Part shown: in pieces, positions 1 through 6,672 of the stretch | Layout: each line of letters starts with the position of its first letter | How positions within the stretch are numbered: the stretch's first letter is position 1 | Origin: JBLNDJ01 sp050261515 | Lineage (GTDB): Bacteria > Acidobacteriota > Terriglobia > Bryobacterales > Bryobacteraceae | Assembly (NCBI GenBank): GCA_050261515.1 | Contig: JBLNDJ010000040.1 | Location: forward strand, 62,001-126,000 | Direction: 5' to 3' | DNA length: 64,000 nucleotides | Notes under the pieces: model-generated | The model's input: the letters and a program-made list of their open reading frames with translations, nothing else | Told to the model about the DNA's origin: nothing | Databases searched by the model: none | Translations under genes and position numbers: made by a program

Positions 1-412
1 CATCGAACGTGATCGCGGTCCCGAGATCCACCACGATGCACGGGCCGCCGTAAGTCTCGAACGCGGCCACGCCGTTCACGAGCCGGTCCGCCCCGACCTC
101 CTGCGGATGGTCGTAGCAGATGCGCAGCCCGGTGTCGGTCTTGCTGGTGACGAACATCGCCTCGGTCGCGAAGTACCGCCGCGCCATCTGGGCGAGCGAG
201 GTATCGAGCGGCGGCACCACGCTGGCGACGATGATGCCCTTCACGCGCGCCAGATCCAGCCCGGAAAGCGAGAACAGGTTACGCAGCAGCACGCCCCATT
301 CATCGGCGGTTTGGCCGTGTACGGTGCGCAGCCGCCAGTTGGCCGTGAGCCGCGAGCCGTCGAAGACTCCGATGGTGATGTTGGTGTTTCCCGCGTCGAG
401 CGCTAGGAGCAT
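1..412 (-). CDS. coaX: Type III pantothenate kinase, partial (C-terminus beyond window)
   Basis: Catalyses the first step of coenzyme A synthesis, ATP-dependent phosphorylation of pantothenate, in the cytosol. Only the first 137 codons are present, because the gene runs off the left edge. Reading the minus strand from the ATG at 412 gives LLALDAGNTNITIGVF (the ASKHA phosphate-1 loop with its catalytic Asp), then GADRLVN and VVDLGTAITFD, which are the standard CoaX motifs. The start overlaps the end of birA by 10 bp, so the two genes are probably co-transcribed with nadC and valS. Type III enzymes are not feedback-inhibited by CoA and are typical of Acidobacteriota. Identification is firm; only the missing C-terminus is unknown. 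Confidence 0.93.
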   Translation of the reverse strand, partial: MLLALDAGNTNITIGVFDGSRLTANWRLRTVHGQTADEWGVLLRNLFSLSGLDLARVKGIIVASVVPPLDTSLAQMARRYFATEAMFVTSKTDTGLRICYDHPQEVGADRLVNGVAAFETYGGPCIVVDLGTAITFD

Positions 413-1203
413 GGACGTACGCCTCCGGCCAGTATAGTCGTTCGCGTGCCGTCGGGCCGCAGCACGCGCAGGAAGCCCGCGTCGTCCAGGCCGTCGGTCA
501 CGCCCTCGATTTCCTCCCCGCCGATCTCGACCTTGACGCGCTTGCCCTTCACGTAGCTCGACGCGCGCGTGAACATCGCCAGCACGGGTTCCCGTCCGCC
601 CTCGGCCAGCATGCGCGTGAAGCTCGTCACCGTGTCGAGCAGGTGGATGAGCACCAGTTCGCGCGACTGCGGGCGTCCGGTCTCCATACGCAGCGACGTC
701 GCCTCCAGCTCCGGCGCGAGCGCTTCGTGATTCACGTTGATGCCGATTCCGGCGATGAAAAAGGGGACAGACGCCTTTTCCCCCGGGAAAAGGCGTCTGT
801 CCCCTTTTTCGCCTTTTTCGTTCTGCACCAGCACGCCCGCGCATTTCTTCCCGCCCAGCATCACGTCGTTCGGCCACCGCAGGTCGGGCCGCACGTCCGT
901 CGCGCGCGCGATCGCCTCGGCCGCCGCCAGGCCTAGCGCCATGGACAGCGCCGGCACGCTCTCCCCGCCAATCCCCAGCCGCAACACGAAGGAAACGTAC
1001 AACCCCGATTCGCGTTCGGAATACCACACGCGCCTGTAGCGCCCCTGGCCCGCGGTCTGTTCTTCGGCGACTACGGCCGTGCCCGAAGCGCATCCGGCCG
1101 CGGCGAGCTTCGCGGCCTCGATATTAGTGGACTCGCACCGGTCGAGCACCACGACCTCGTGCCCCGGCGCCGCCGCGCGGATCATGTCCAGATCGAGCGG
1201 CAT
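403..1203 (-). CDS. birA: Biotin--[acetyl-CoA-carboxylase] ligase with in-frame repeat insertion
   Basis: Makes biotinyl-AMP and transfers biotin to the carrier lysine of acetyl-CoA carboxylase. The 266-aa product starts at the ATG at 1203, five bases downstream of the nadC stop, and has no N-terminal winged helix, so it is a monofunctional ligase rather than a repressor. Visible motifs are the ATP/biotin loop TAGQGRYRRVW, RWPNDV, KKCAGVLV and GIGINVN, followed by the small C-terminal SH3-like domain. Between KKCAGVLVQ and the GIGINVN strand lie about 21 extra residues (including DRRLFPGEKASVPFF) encoded by a 54-bp palindromic repeat. The insert keeps the frame and falls where homologues have a variable turn, so the enzyme is probably still active. 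Confidence 0.92.
   Translation of the reverse strand: MPLDLDMIRAAAPGHEVVVLDRCESTNIEAAKLAAAGCASGTAVVAEEQTAGQGRYRRVWYSERESGLYVSFVLRLGIGGESVPALSMALGLAAAEAIARATDVRPDLRWPNDVMLGGKKCAGVLVQNEKGEKGDRRLFPGEKASVPFFIAGIGINVNHEALAPELEATSLRMETGRPQSRELVLIHLLDTVTSFTRMLAEGGREPVLAMFTRASSYVKGKRVKVEIGGEEIEGVTDGLDDAGFLRVLRPDGTRTTILAGGVRPCS
757..810. repeat. 54-bp palindromic repeat element inside birA
   Basis: Two perfect 24-bp inverted arms (757-780 and 787-810) surround a 6-nt centre; the arm core is AAAGGGGACAGACGCC. The same arm family recurs at 45359-45413, in a different gene. The length is 18 codons, and in the birA frame it has no stop, so it is translated. It behaves like a small palindromic mobile repeat of the REP/RPE kind; how it moves is not visible here. 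Confidence 0.85.
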
Positions 1204-1207
1204 CGCG

Positions 1208-2026
1208 TCAATCCAGTTCGAGGCGGAAATTCCAATCGACGGCCGCGGCGGAATGCGTGATCGCGCCGGCGGAGACGAAATCCGCGCCCGACTCCGCGTA
1301 CGCGCGCACCGTGTCCAGCGTGACCCGGCCCGAAATCTCCGTGGTCGCGCGCCCCGCGATGGCGCGAACCCACTCGGCCGCCTCCGCGGGCGACAGGTTG
1401 TCGAGCAGCAGATGTCTCGCGCCCGCCGCCAGAGCTTCGTCCAACTCCGCGCGCGTGCGCACCTCGATCTCGACCGGCAGCCCCGTCGCGAACGCCGCTT
1501 CGAGCGCGGGCCGGACGCCGCCCGCCGCCGCAATGTGGTTGTTCTTGATCAGAATCGCGTCCCACAACCCCATGCGATGGTTCGTCACGCCGCCCGCCGC
1601 CGCGGCCTTTTTCTCTAAACCCCGCAGGCCCGGCGTCGTCTTGCGCGTATCGAGGATGCGGCACTTCGTTCCGGCAACGGCTTCCACGTATCGCCGCCCA
1701 AGCGTAGCGACGCCGCTCAGCCGTTGCAGGAAATTCAGAGCGACGCGCTCGCACTCGAGCAGCGTGCGGGCCTTGCCGCGCACAACCGCCGCGACGTCGC
1801 CCGGCTCCACGGCATCGCCCGACGCTTTGAGCAGTTCCAGCGTCTCCACTCCGCCGCGCAGCTCGTAGATCATCGGCAGCAGCTCGATCCCCGCCAGCAC
1901 CATAGGTTCGCGAGGAATGAACCGCCCCCAGGCCAGCCGGTCCGCGGGAACGCAAGCGCGGGTTGTGACGTCGCCCGGCCCGATATCCTCCTCGAGCGCC
2001 CGTTTGACAACCTCAAACTCCGTCAC
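1208..2026 (-). CDS. nadC: Nicotinate-nucleotide pyrophosphorylase (quinolinate phosphoribosyltransferase)
   Basis: Converts quinolinate and PRPP to nicotinate mononucleotide in de novo NAD synthesis. The 272-aa protein has the usual family length. Motifs include EEDIGPGDVTT at the N-terminus, ERVALNFLQRLSGVAT, the substrate-binding ILDTRKTTPGLR, GGVTNHRMGLWDAILIKNNH, and a C-terminal TIM-barrel end with SGRVTLDTVRAYAESGADFVS. The ATG overlaps the valS stop by 4 bp (ATGA), so it is translationally coupled to valS, and birA follows after 4 bp. nadA and nadB are not in the window. Confidence 0.96.
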   Translation of the reverse strand: MTEFEVVKRALEEDIGPGDVTTRACVPADRLAWGRFIPREPMVLAGIELLPMIYELRGGVETLELLKASGDAVEPGDVAAVVRGKARTLLECERVALNFLQRLSGVATLGRRYVEAVAGTKCRILDTRKTTPGLRGLEKKAAAAGGVTNHRMGLWDAILIKNNHIAAAGGVRPALEAAFATGLPVEIEVRTRAELDEALAAGARHLLLDNLSPAEAAEWVRAIAGRATTEISGRVTLDTVRAYAESGADFVSAGAITHSAAAVDWNFRLELD

Positions 2027-4674
2027 TTTCCCAACCCCGCCAGCGCCCCGCGGCTCTTCTCCAACTGCCCCTCATACTCGGCCAGCTTCTGCCGGATCGA
2101 CGCCACCACCGTCTCCGGAGCCCGGCTCAAAAACTCCGCATTCCCAAGCTGCCGGTGCGAGTTGGCGATCACACCCTCGAGCTGCTTGATTTCTTTCTGA
2201 AGCCGCTTCCGCTGAATCTCCGTCTGCGCCGCGGGCACCTGAAGCACCATGTCGAAATCGTTCGTGGACCGCTTCACGCCCGGCACCTCGGCCGGCGCAC
2301 CAAAGCCGTGCACCGCCAGGTTCACCCCCGCCAGCTTCTGAATTGCCTCGCCCTGCGCCTCGGCCACGCGCGCCGCCTCGCCCGCCGAGTACAGCGCCGC
2401 CTCGAACCGCTGTTTCGGATCGAGCCCCAGTTCCCGCACCAGGTTTCGCGCCGCCGCCACGATATCCTGCAAAAGCTGCATCTCGCGCTCGGCCTCGGGG
2501 TCGGCCGCTTCCGCGCTGAACTCCGGATACTTCGCCAGCGCAATCGACACCGGCCGCGCGCCGCCCGCCGCCGTCAGCCGCTGCCACAGTTCCTCGGTGA
2601 TGAATGGCATCACCGGATGCAGCAGCCGCAGCGACGCCTCGAACACCGTCAGCAGGTTCCGCCAGTCCGCCGTGAGCCCCGAGCCCTCCGCGAACCGCAG
2701 CTTCTTGATCTCCACGTACCAGTCGCAGAACTCGTCCCACACGAAGTGCCACACGATGTGCGCGGCCTCGTGGAAACGGTAGCGCTCGATCGCCCGGTTC
2801 ATCTGCTCGGCGGCCGCGTTCAGGCGGCTGAAGATCCACCGGTCCTCGAGCGGAGCATCCTTGGAAGGCGCGGCGGCCCCGGCCGGGTCCCACGTCTCGA
2901 TCCCCGACCGCTCCATGTTCATGAAGATGAACCGGGCCGCGTTCCACAGCTTGTTCGCGAACCGGCGCCCGCTGTCCATGCGCTCGTCGTTGAGCACGAT
3001 ATCGGTGCCGGGTGCCGCGCCCGTCAGCAGCGCCATCCGGATCGCGTCGGTGCCATACTGCTCGGTCACCACCAGCGGATCGATGACGTTCCCCTTCGTC
3101 TTCGACATCTTCTGCTTGTCCGCATCGCGCACCAGGCCGTGTATGTAGACCTCGCGGAACGGAACCTCGCCGGTGTTCTCGATCCCCATCATGATCATCC
3201 GCGCAACCCAGAAGAACAGAATGTCGAACCCCGTGATGAGCAGCGAGGTGGGATAGTACGCTTCGAGATCCGCGGTCTTGTCCGGCCAGCCGAGCGTCGA
3301 AAACGGCCACAGCCCCGAGCTGAACCACGTGTCGAGCACATCCGTGTCCTGCTCGAGCTTCCCCGACCCGCACGAGCACTTTGCCGGCTCCTCGCGGGCG
3401 ACGATGATCTCGCCGCAATCCTGGCAATACCACGCCGGAATCCGATGCCCCCACCAGAGCTGCCGCGAAATGCACCAGTCGCGTATGTTGTACATCCACT
3501 CGTAATACGTCTTGGTCCAGTTCTCGGGCGTGAACTTGATGGTGCCGTCCTCGACCACGCGGATCGCGGGCTCGGCCAGCGGCTTCGTCTTCACGAACCA
3601 CTGCTTTGAAACCAGCGGCTCCACCGGGGTCTTGCACCGCTGGCACCGCGCCAGGCTCAGCTCATACGGCTCCACTTTGACGAGCGCGCCCTCTCGCTCC
3701 AGGTCCGCGACCACGCGCTTGCGCGCCTCATAGCGGTCGAGCCCCGCATACGGTCCCGCGGCGGCCGTCATGTGGGCGGTATCGTCGATGACCTGAATCT
3801 TCGGAAGATCGTGCCGCCGCCCCGCCTCGAAATCGTTCAGGTCGTGCGCGGGCGTCACCTTCACCACGCCCGTGCCGAACTCGGGGTCGGCGATCTCATC
3901 GAAGATGACCGGAATGTCGCGATTCATCAGCGGCAGCCGGACGGTCTTGCCATGCAGGTCGCGATACCGCTCGTCCTTCGGATTCACGGCCACGGCCGTG
4001 TCGCCGAGCATCGTCTCGGGCCGCGTGGTCGCGACCACGACATAGCGGTCCGTGCCGTTCACCGGGTAGCGGATCTGCCACAGGTTGCCCGGCTGCTGCT
4101 CGTGCGGCGCTTCGAGGTCCGAAATCGCCGTGCGGCACCGCGGGCACCAGTTCACCATGTACTCGCCGCGATAGATGAGCCCCTTCTCGTACAAACGCAC
4201 GAAGACCTCGCGCACCGCGCGCGAGAGGCCGGGATCGAGCGTGAACCGCTCCCGGCTCCAGTCGCAGCTCGCGCCGATCCGGATCATCTGCTTCTTGATC
4301 GTGCCGCCGTACTGCTCCTTCCACTCCCAGACCCGCTTCTCGAACTCGGCGCGGCCGATCGCGCGCCGGTCGATGCCCTGTTCGGCCAGCTTGCGCTCGA
4401 CCAGCATCTGCGTCGCGATGCCGGCGTGGTCCATGCCGGGAAGCCACAGCGTATTGTCGCCGCGCATGCGATGCCACCGAACCGTGACGTCGATCTCGCT
4501 GTGCTCGAGCATGTGCCCGATATGCAGCGACCCTGTGACGTTGGGCGGAGGGATTACGAGCGAGAAGGGTTTCCCGGGCGCGGACGCCTGCGCGCGGAAG
4601 ATGCCGGAGTCGATCCACCACTGCGCCCAATGCGGTTCAAACCGTTGGGGCTCATAGACTTTCTCAAGTTGCAT
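2023..4674 (-). CDS. valS: Valyl-tRNA synthetase
   Basis: Charges tRNA(Val) in the cytosol. From the ATG at 4674 the protein is 883 aa and begins MQLEKVYEPQRFEPHWAQWW, the normal ValRS N-terminus. The class I signature PNVTGSLHIGH has HIGH at residues 51-54, and KMSK (in QKMSKTKGNVIDPL) lies near residue 521. The editing (CP1) domain, zinc-binding Cys clusters (CQRCKTP, CQDCGE, CSCGSG), the anticodon-binding domain and a C-terminal coiled-coil tRNA-binding arm follow in order. A longer in-frame opening to 4845 was rejected because it adds unrelated sequence and overlaps the upstream gene. It leads the valS-nadC-birA-coaX set; no clear ribosome binding site precedes the ATG. Confidence 0.97.
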   Translation of the reverse strand: MQLEKVYEPQRFEPHWAQWWIDSGIFRAQASAPGKPFSLVIPPPNVTGSLHIGHMLEHSEIDVTVRWHRMRGDNTLWLPGMDHAGIATQMLVERKLAEQGIDRRAIGRAEFEKRVWEWKEQYGGTIKKQMIRIGASCDWSRERFTLDPGLSRAVREVFVRLYEKGLIYRGEYMVNWCPRCRTAISDLEAPHEQQPGNLWQIRYPVNGTDRYVVVATTRPETMLGDTAVAVNPKDERYRDLHGKTVRLPLMNRDIPVIFDEIADPEFGTGVVKVTPAHDLNDFEAGRRHDLPKIQVIDDTAHMTAAAGPYAGLDRYEARKRVVADLEREGALVKVEPYELSLARCQRCKTPVEPLVSKQWFVKTKPLAEPAIRVVEDGTIKFTPENWTKTYYEWMYNIRDWCISRQLWWGHRIPAWYCQDCGEIIVAREEPAKCSCGSGKLEQDTDVLDTWFSSGLWPFSTLGWPDKTADLEAYYPTSLLITGFDILFFWVARMIMMGIENTGEVPFREVYIHGLVRDADKQKMSKTKGNVIDPLVVTEQYGTDAIRMALLTGAAPGTDIVLNDERMDSGRRFANKLWNAARFIFMNMERSGIETWDPAGAAAPSKDAPLEDRWIFSRLNAAAEQMNRAIERYRFHEAAHIVWHFVWDEFCDWYVEIKKLRFAEGSGLTADWRNLLTVFEASLRLLHPVMPFITEELWQRLTAAGGARPVSIALAKYPEFSAEAADPEAEREMQLLQDIVAAARNLVRELGLDPKQRFEAALYSAGEAARVAEAQGEAIQKLAGVNLAVHGFGAPAEVPGVKRSTNDFDMVLQVPAAQTEIQRKRLQKEIKQLEGVIANSHRQLGNAEFLSRAPETVVASIRQKLAEYEGQLEKSRGALAGLGK

Positions 4675-4702
4675 GGGGGAAATTTCGATTTTAGCATGGG
4701 GC

Positions 4703-4963
4703 TCATAACCACCCGAGCGACCACCCCGCCAGAATCGCCGCGAGCGACACCGCCGAAGCCCCGCCGAACAGCCGCGCCATCCGGTCCACATGCCGCACGT
4801 GCTCGACCGCCCGCCGCATCTCGCCCTCGCCGACAAACAACTCATCGCGGTCCTTGAACGAAATCAGCACGCGGTAGAGAAGGATCACCCCGAACGTCCC
4901 GGCCACCGCGATCCACGCGATGAGAGCCCACACGTAATAGCGGATTCCCAGGTAAATCGGCAT
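4703..4963 (-). CDS. Small two-helix membrane protein of unknown function
   Basis: An 86-aa product from the ATG at 4963. Residues about 7-30 (YYVWALIAWIAVAGTFGVI) form one hydrophobic helix and the last 20 residues (SAVSLAAILAGWSLGWL) a second, separated by a charged stretch rich in Arg, Glu and His. No known family was recognised. It lies 28 bp upstream of valS on the same strand and is divergent from the M48 protease gene. The longer open frame to 5179 would overlap the start of that gene and is unlikely. It could be a small inner-membrane partner of a neighbour, but nothing in the sequence proves this. Confidence 0.6.
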   Translation of the reverse strand: MPIYLGIRYYVWALIAWIAVAGTFGVILLYRVLISFKDRDELFVGEGEMRRAVEHVRHVDRMARLFGGASAVSLAAILAGWSLGWL

Positions 4964-5054
4964 CGCTGTACTTATTGTATTATCCTTGGCCCATCCAGCC
5001 CCCCTGTCCCCGCCCGCCGGAATGTTGTATCCATGGAAGCAGGAGGCAAAGGGG

Positions 5055-6395
5055 ATGTTACGGCGCAAGACGTCAATCCTGGTGGCACTATCGGTGCTGA
5101 TGTCGGTCACGTGCGCGGCACGCAAGCCCGGCGAAGCGCTCAAACCCGGCTTCAACCTGTTCTCCAAACAGCAGGACATTCAACTGGGCCAGGAAGCGGC
5201 GGCGCAGGTCCGCCAGCAATACCAGGTCGTCCAGAATCAGGAATTGCAGAACTACATCAAACGCATCGGCGACCGCCTGGCCTCCACGCCCGAGGCCAAG
5301 AACTCCGGCTTCCCCTTCTCGTTCACGCTGCTCAATTCGAAAGAAGTGAACGCCTTTGCTTTGCCCGGCGGACCGGCGTTCGTCTTCACCGGTCTCATCA
5401 AGGTCGCCGACAACGAGGGGGAACTGGCCGGCGTGCTCGCTCACGAGCTTTCGCACGTCATCCTGCGGCACGGAACCAACCAGGTTTCGAAGGCCAATCT
5501 CGTGCAACTGCCCGCGCAGCTCGCCGGGTCGATGATCGGAGGCAGCACCATGGGCCAGTTGGTCAACCTCGGGCTCGGCCTCGGCCTCAACGGCCTGTTC
5601 CTGAAGTTCTCGCGCACGGACGAGACGCAGGCCGACGCGCTCGGCGCCAGGATCATGAACGAGGCCGGGTACAACCCCATCGAGATGGCGAATATGTTCG
5701 AGAAGCTCCAGTCGCTCGGCGGGCAGGGCGGACCCGAGTTTCTCAGCGACCACCCGAATCCCGGCAATCGCGTCAAGGCCGTGGAGGCGGAAATTCAGGC
5801 CCTGCCGCGCCGCACCTATGACGCCGACACCGGCACCTTCCAGCAGCAGAAGCAGCTCGTCGCACAGCTTCCGGAAGCGCCCAAGCGCCAGAAGCCCGTC
5901 GTCTCCACCGACGGCGCCTCGAGCGGCTACAAGCGCGTTCAGACCCAAAACTACAGCCTCGAATACCCGCAAGACTGGCAGGGCTACGGCGACCAGAACT
6001 CCTCGGCCCTCACCATCGCGCCGCAGAAGGGCATCGTCCAGGGCCAGAACGGCCAGACCGCCGTCGGCGCCGGCATCATGATCAGCTATTTCTTCCCGGA
6101 CAGCGGGTCCAAACTCCAGAAGGCGACCGAGGACCTCATCCATCACCTGCAAAGCCAAAATCCGAGCATGCAGGTGGCGCAAAGCACGCGCAAAGTGAAG
6201 GTCGCCGGCGCTCAGGCCTTGCAGACCGGTTTCACCAGCCAGTCGCCGTTCGGGGGAAACGAAAACGACATACTTGTGACCGTCGAGCGCCCCGAAGGCC
6301 TCTTCTACGTGGTCTTCGTCGGTCCCGAGCAGAGCTGGAGCCAGCTCCAGCCGGTCTTCGACCACGTGCTGAACTCGATTCAATTCAGCAAATAA
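5055..6395 (+). CDS. Secreted M48 family zinc metallopeptidase
   Basis: A 446-aa periplasmic or outer-membrane-associated protease, likely for quality control of envelope proteins (BepA/LoiP-like role, inferred). The start at 5055 is chosen because AGGAGG lies 8 bp upstream and the protein then begins with a signal peptide (MLRRKTSILVALSVLMSVTC). The zinc motif HELSH is at residues 130-134, with the third ligand in the DETQADALGARIM helix. Residues up to about 270 form the peptidase domain. The remainder (YSLEYPQDWQGYGD and onward) resembles a PsbP-like ligand-binding tail seen in some acidobacterial M48 proteins. The Cys at the end of the signal peptide is not in a canonical lipobox, so lipidation is uncertain. 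Confidence 0.9.
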   Translation: MLRRKTSILVALSVLMSVTCAARKPGEALKPGFNLFSKQQDIQLGQEAAAQVRQQYQVVQNQELQNYIKRIGDRLASTPEAKNSGFPFSFTLLNSKEVNAFALPGGPAFVFTGLIKVADNEGELAGVLAHELSHVILRHGTNQVSKANLVQLPAQLAGSMIGGSTMGQLVNLGLGLGLNGLFLKFSRTDETQADALGARIMNEAGYNPIEMANMFEKLQSLGGQGGPEFLSDHPNPGNRVKAVEAEIQALPRRTYDADTGTFQQQKQLVAQLPEAPKRQKPVVSTDGASSGYKRVQTQNYSLEYPQDWQGYGDQNSSALTIAPQKGIVQGQNGQTAVGAGIMISYFFPDSGSKLQKATEDLIHHLQSQNPSMQVAQSTRKVKVAGAQALQTGFTSQSPFGGNENDILVTVERPEGLFYVVFVGPEQSWSQLQPVFDHVLNSIQFSK

Positions 6396-6604
6396 TACCG
6401 CGGCGTCTTCAATTCGGCACATCCGGGCCGCTCAGGCGTAACCTACGGCGAGCAAGGGGGTTGCAGAGGTGAAACGCTGATTTGGGCCTTTCGATACGCT
6501 TCCCCGTAGCCGCGCTATCCCGAATTGCGGAATCTTCGCAGTCTCACTGGTTTGTAAGTGTAAAGAAAAGAAGATAGTATGACGATTGGGCGGTGATCCG
6601 GTTG
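6396..6604. other. Intergenic region, no gene recognised
   Basis: About 210 bp between the M48 protease and the sensor-kinase promoter. It contains only short weak open frames, and no RNA family or terminator was recognised. It is less GC-rich near 6540-6590, as expected for a promoter-proximal region. Confidence 0.5.
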
Positions 6605-6620
6605 TGGCAGTCGAGTTGCT
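6605..6620 (+). promoter_or_regulatory. Candidate sigma54 (-24/-12) promoter
   Basis: TGGCAGTCGAGTTGCT matches the RpoN consensus TGGCAC-N5-TTGCW, with GG and GC exactly 12 bp apart (6606-6607 and 6618-6619). The expected transcript start near 6631 lies about 40 bp upstream of the histidine kinase ATG at 6673. Since the next gene encodes a sigma54 activator, autoregulation is a natural inference. Confidence 0.55.
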
Positions 6621-6672
6621 AACGAAGGCGAGGGACAAGTCTGTTGCTGTTCGTGTGGGCGGGCACTCTCGG

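Noticed and set aside
403..1533. Extended birA start inside nadC
   Set aside because: The extra N-terminus is Arg-rich shadow sequence; MPLDLDMIRAAAPGHEVVVL begins at 1203 right after the nadC stop.
2155..3609. Plus-strand frame of 484 codons within valS
   Set aside because: No recognisable domains; valS on the minus strand explains the region fully.
6586..6672. TTG start for the histidine kinase
   Set aside because: It would place the sigma54-like promoter inside the coding region; the ATG at 6673 directly precedes the signal anchor.
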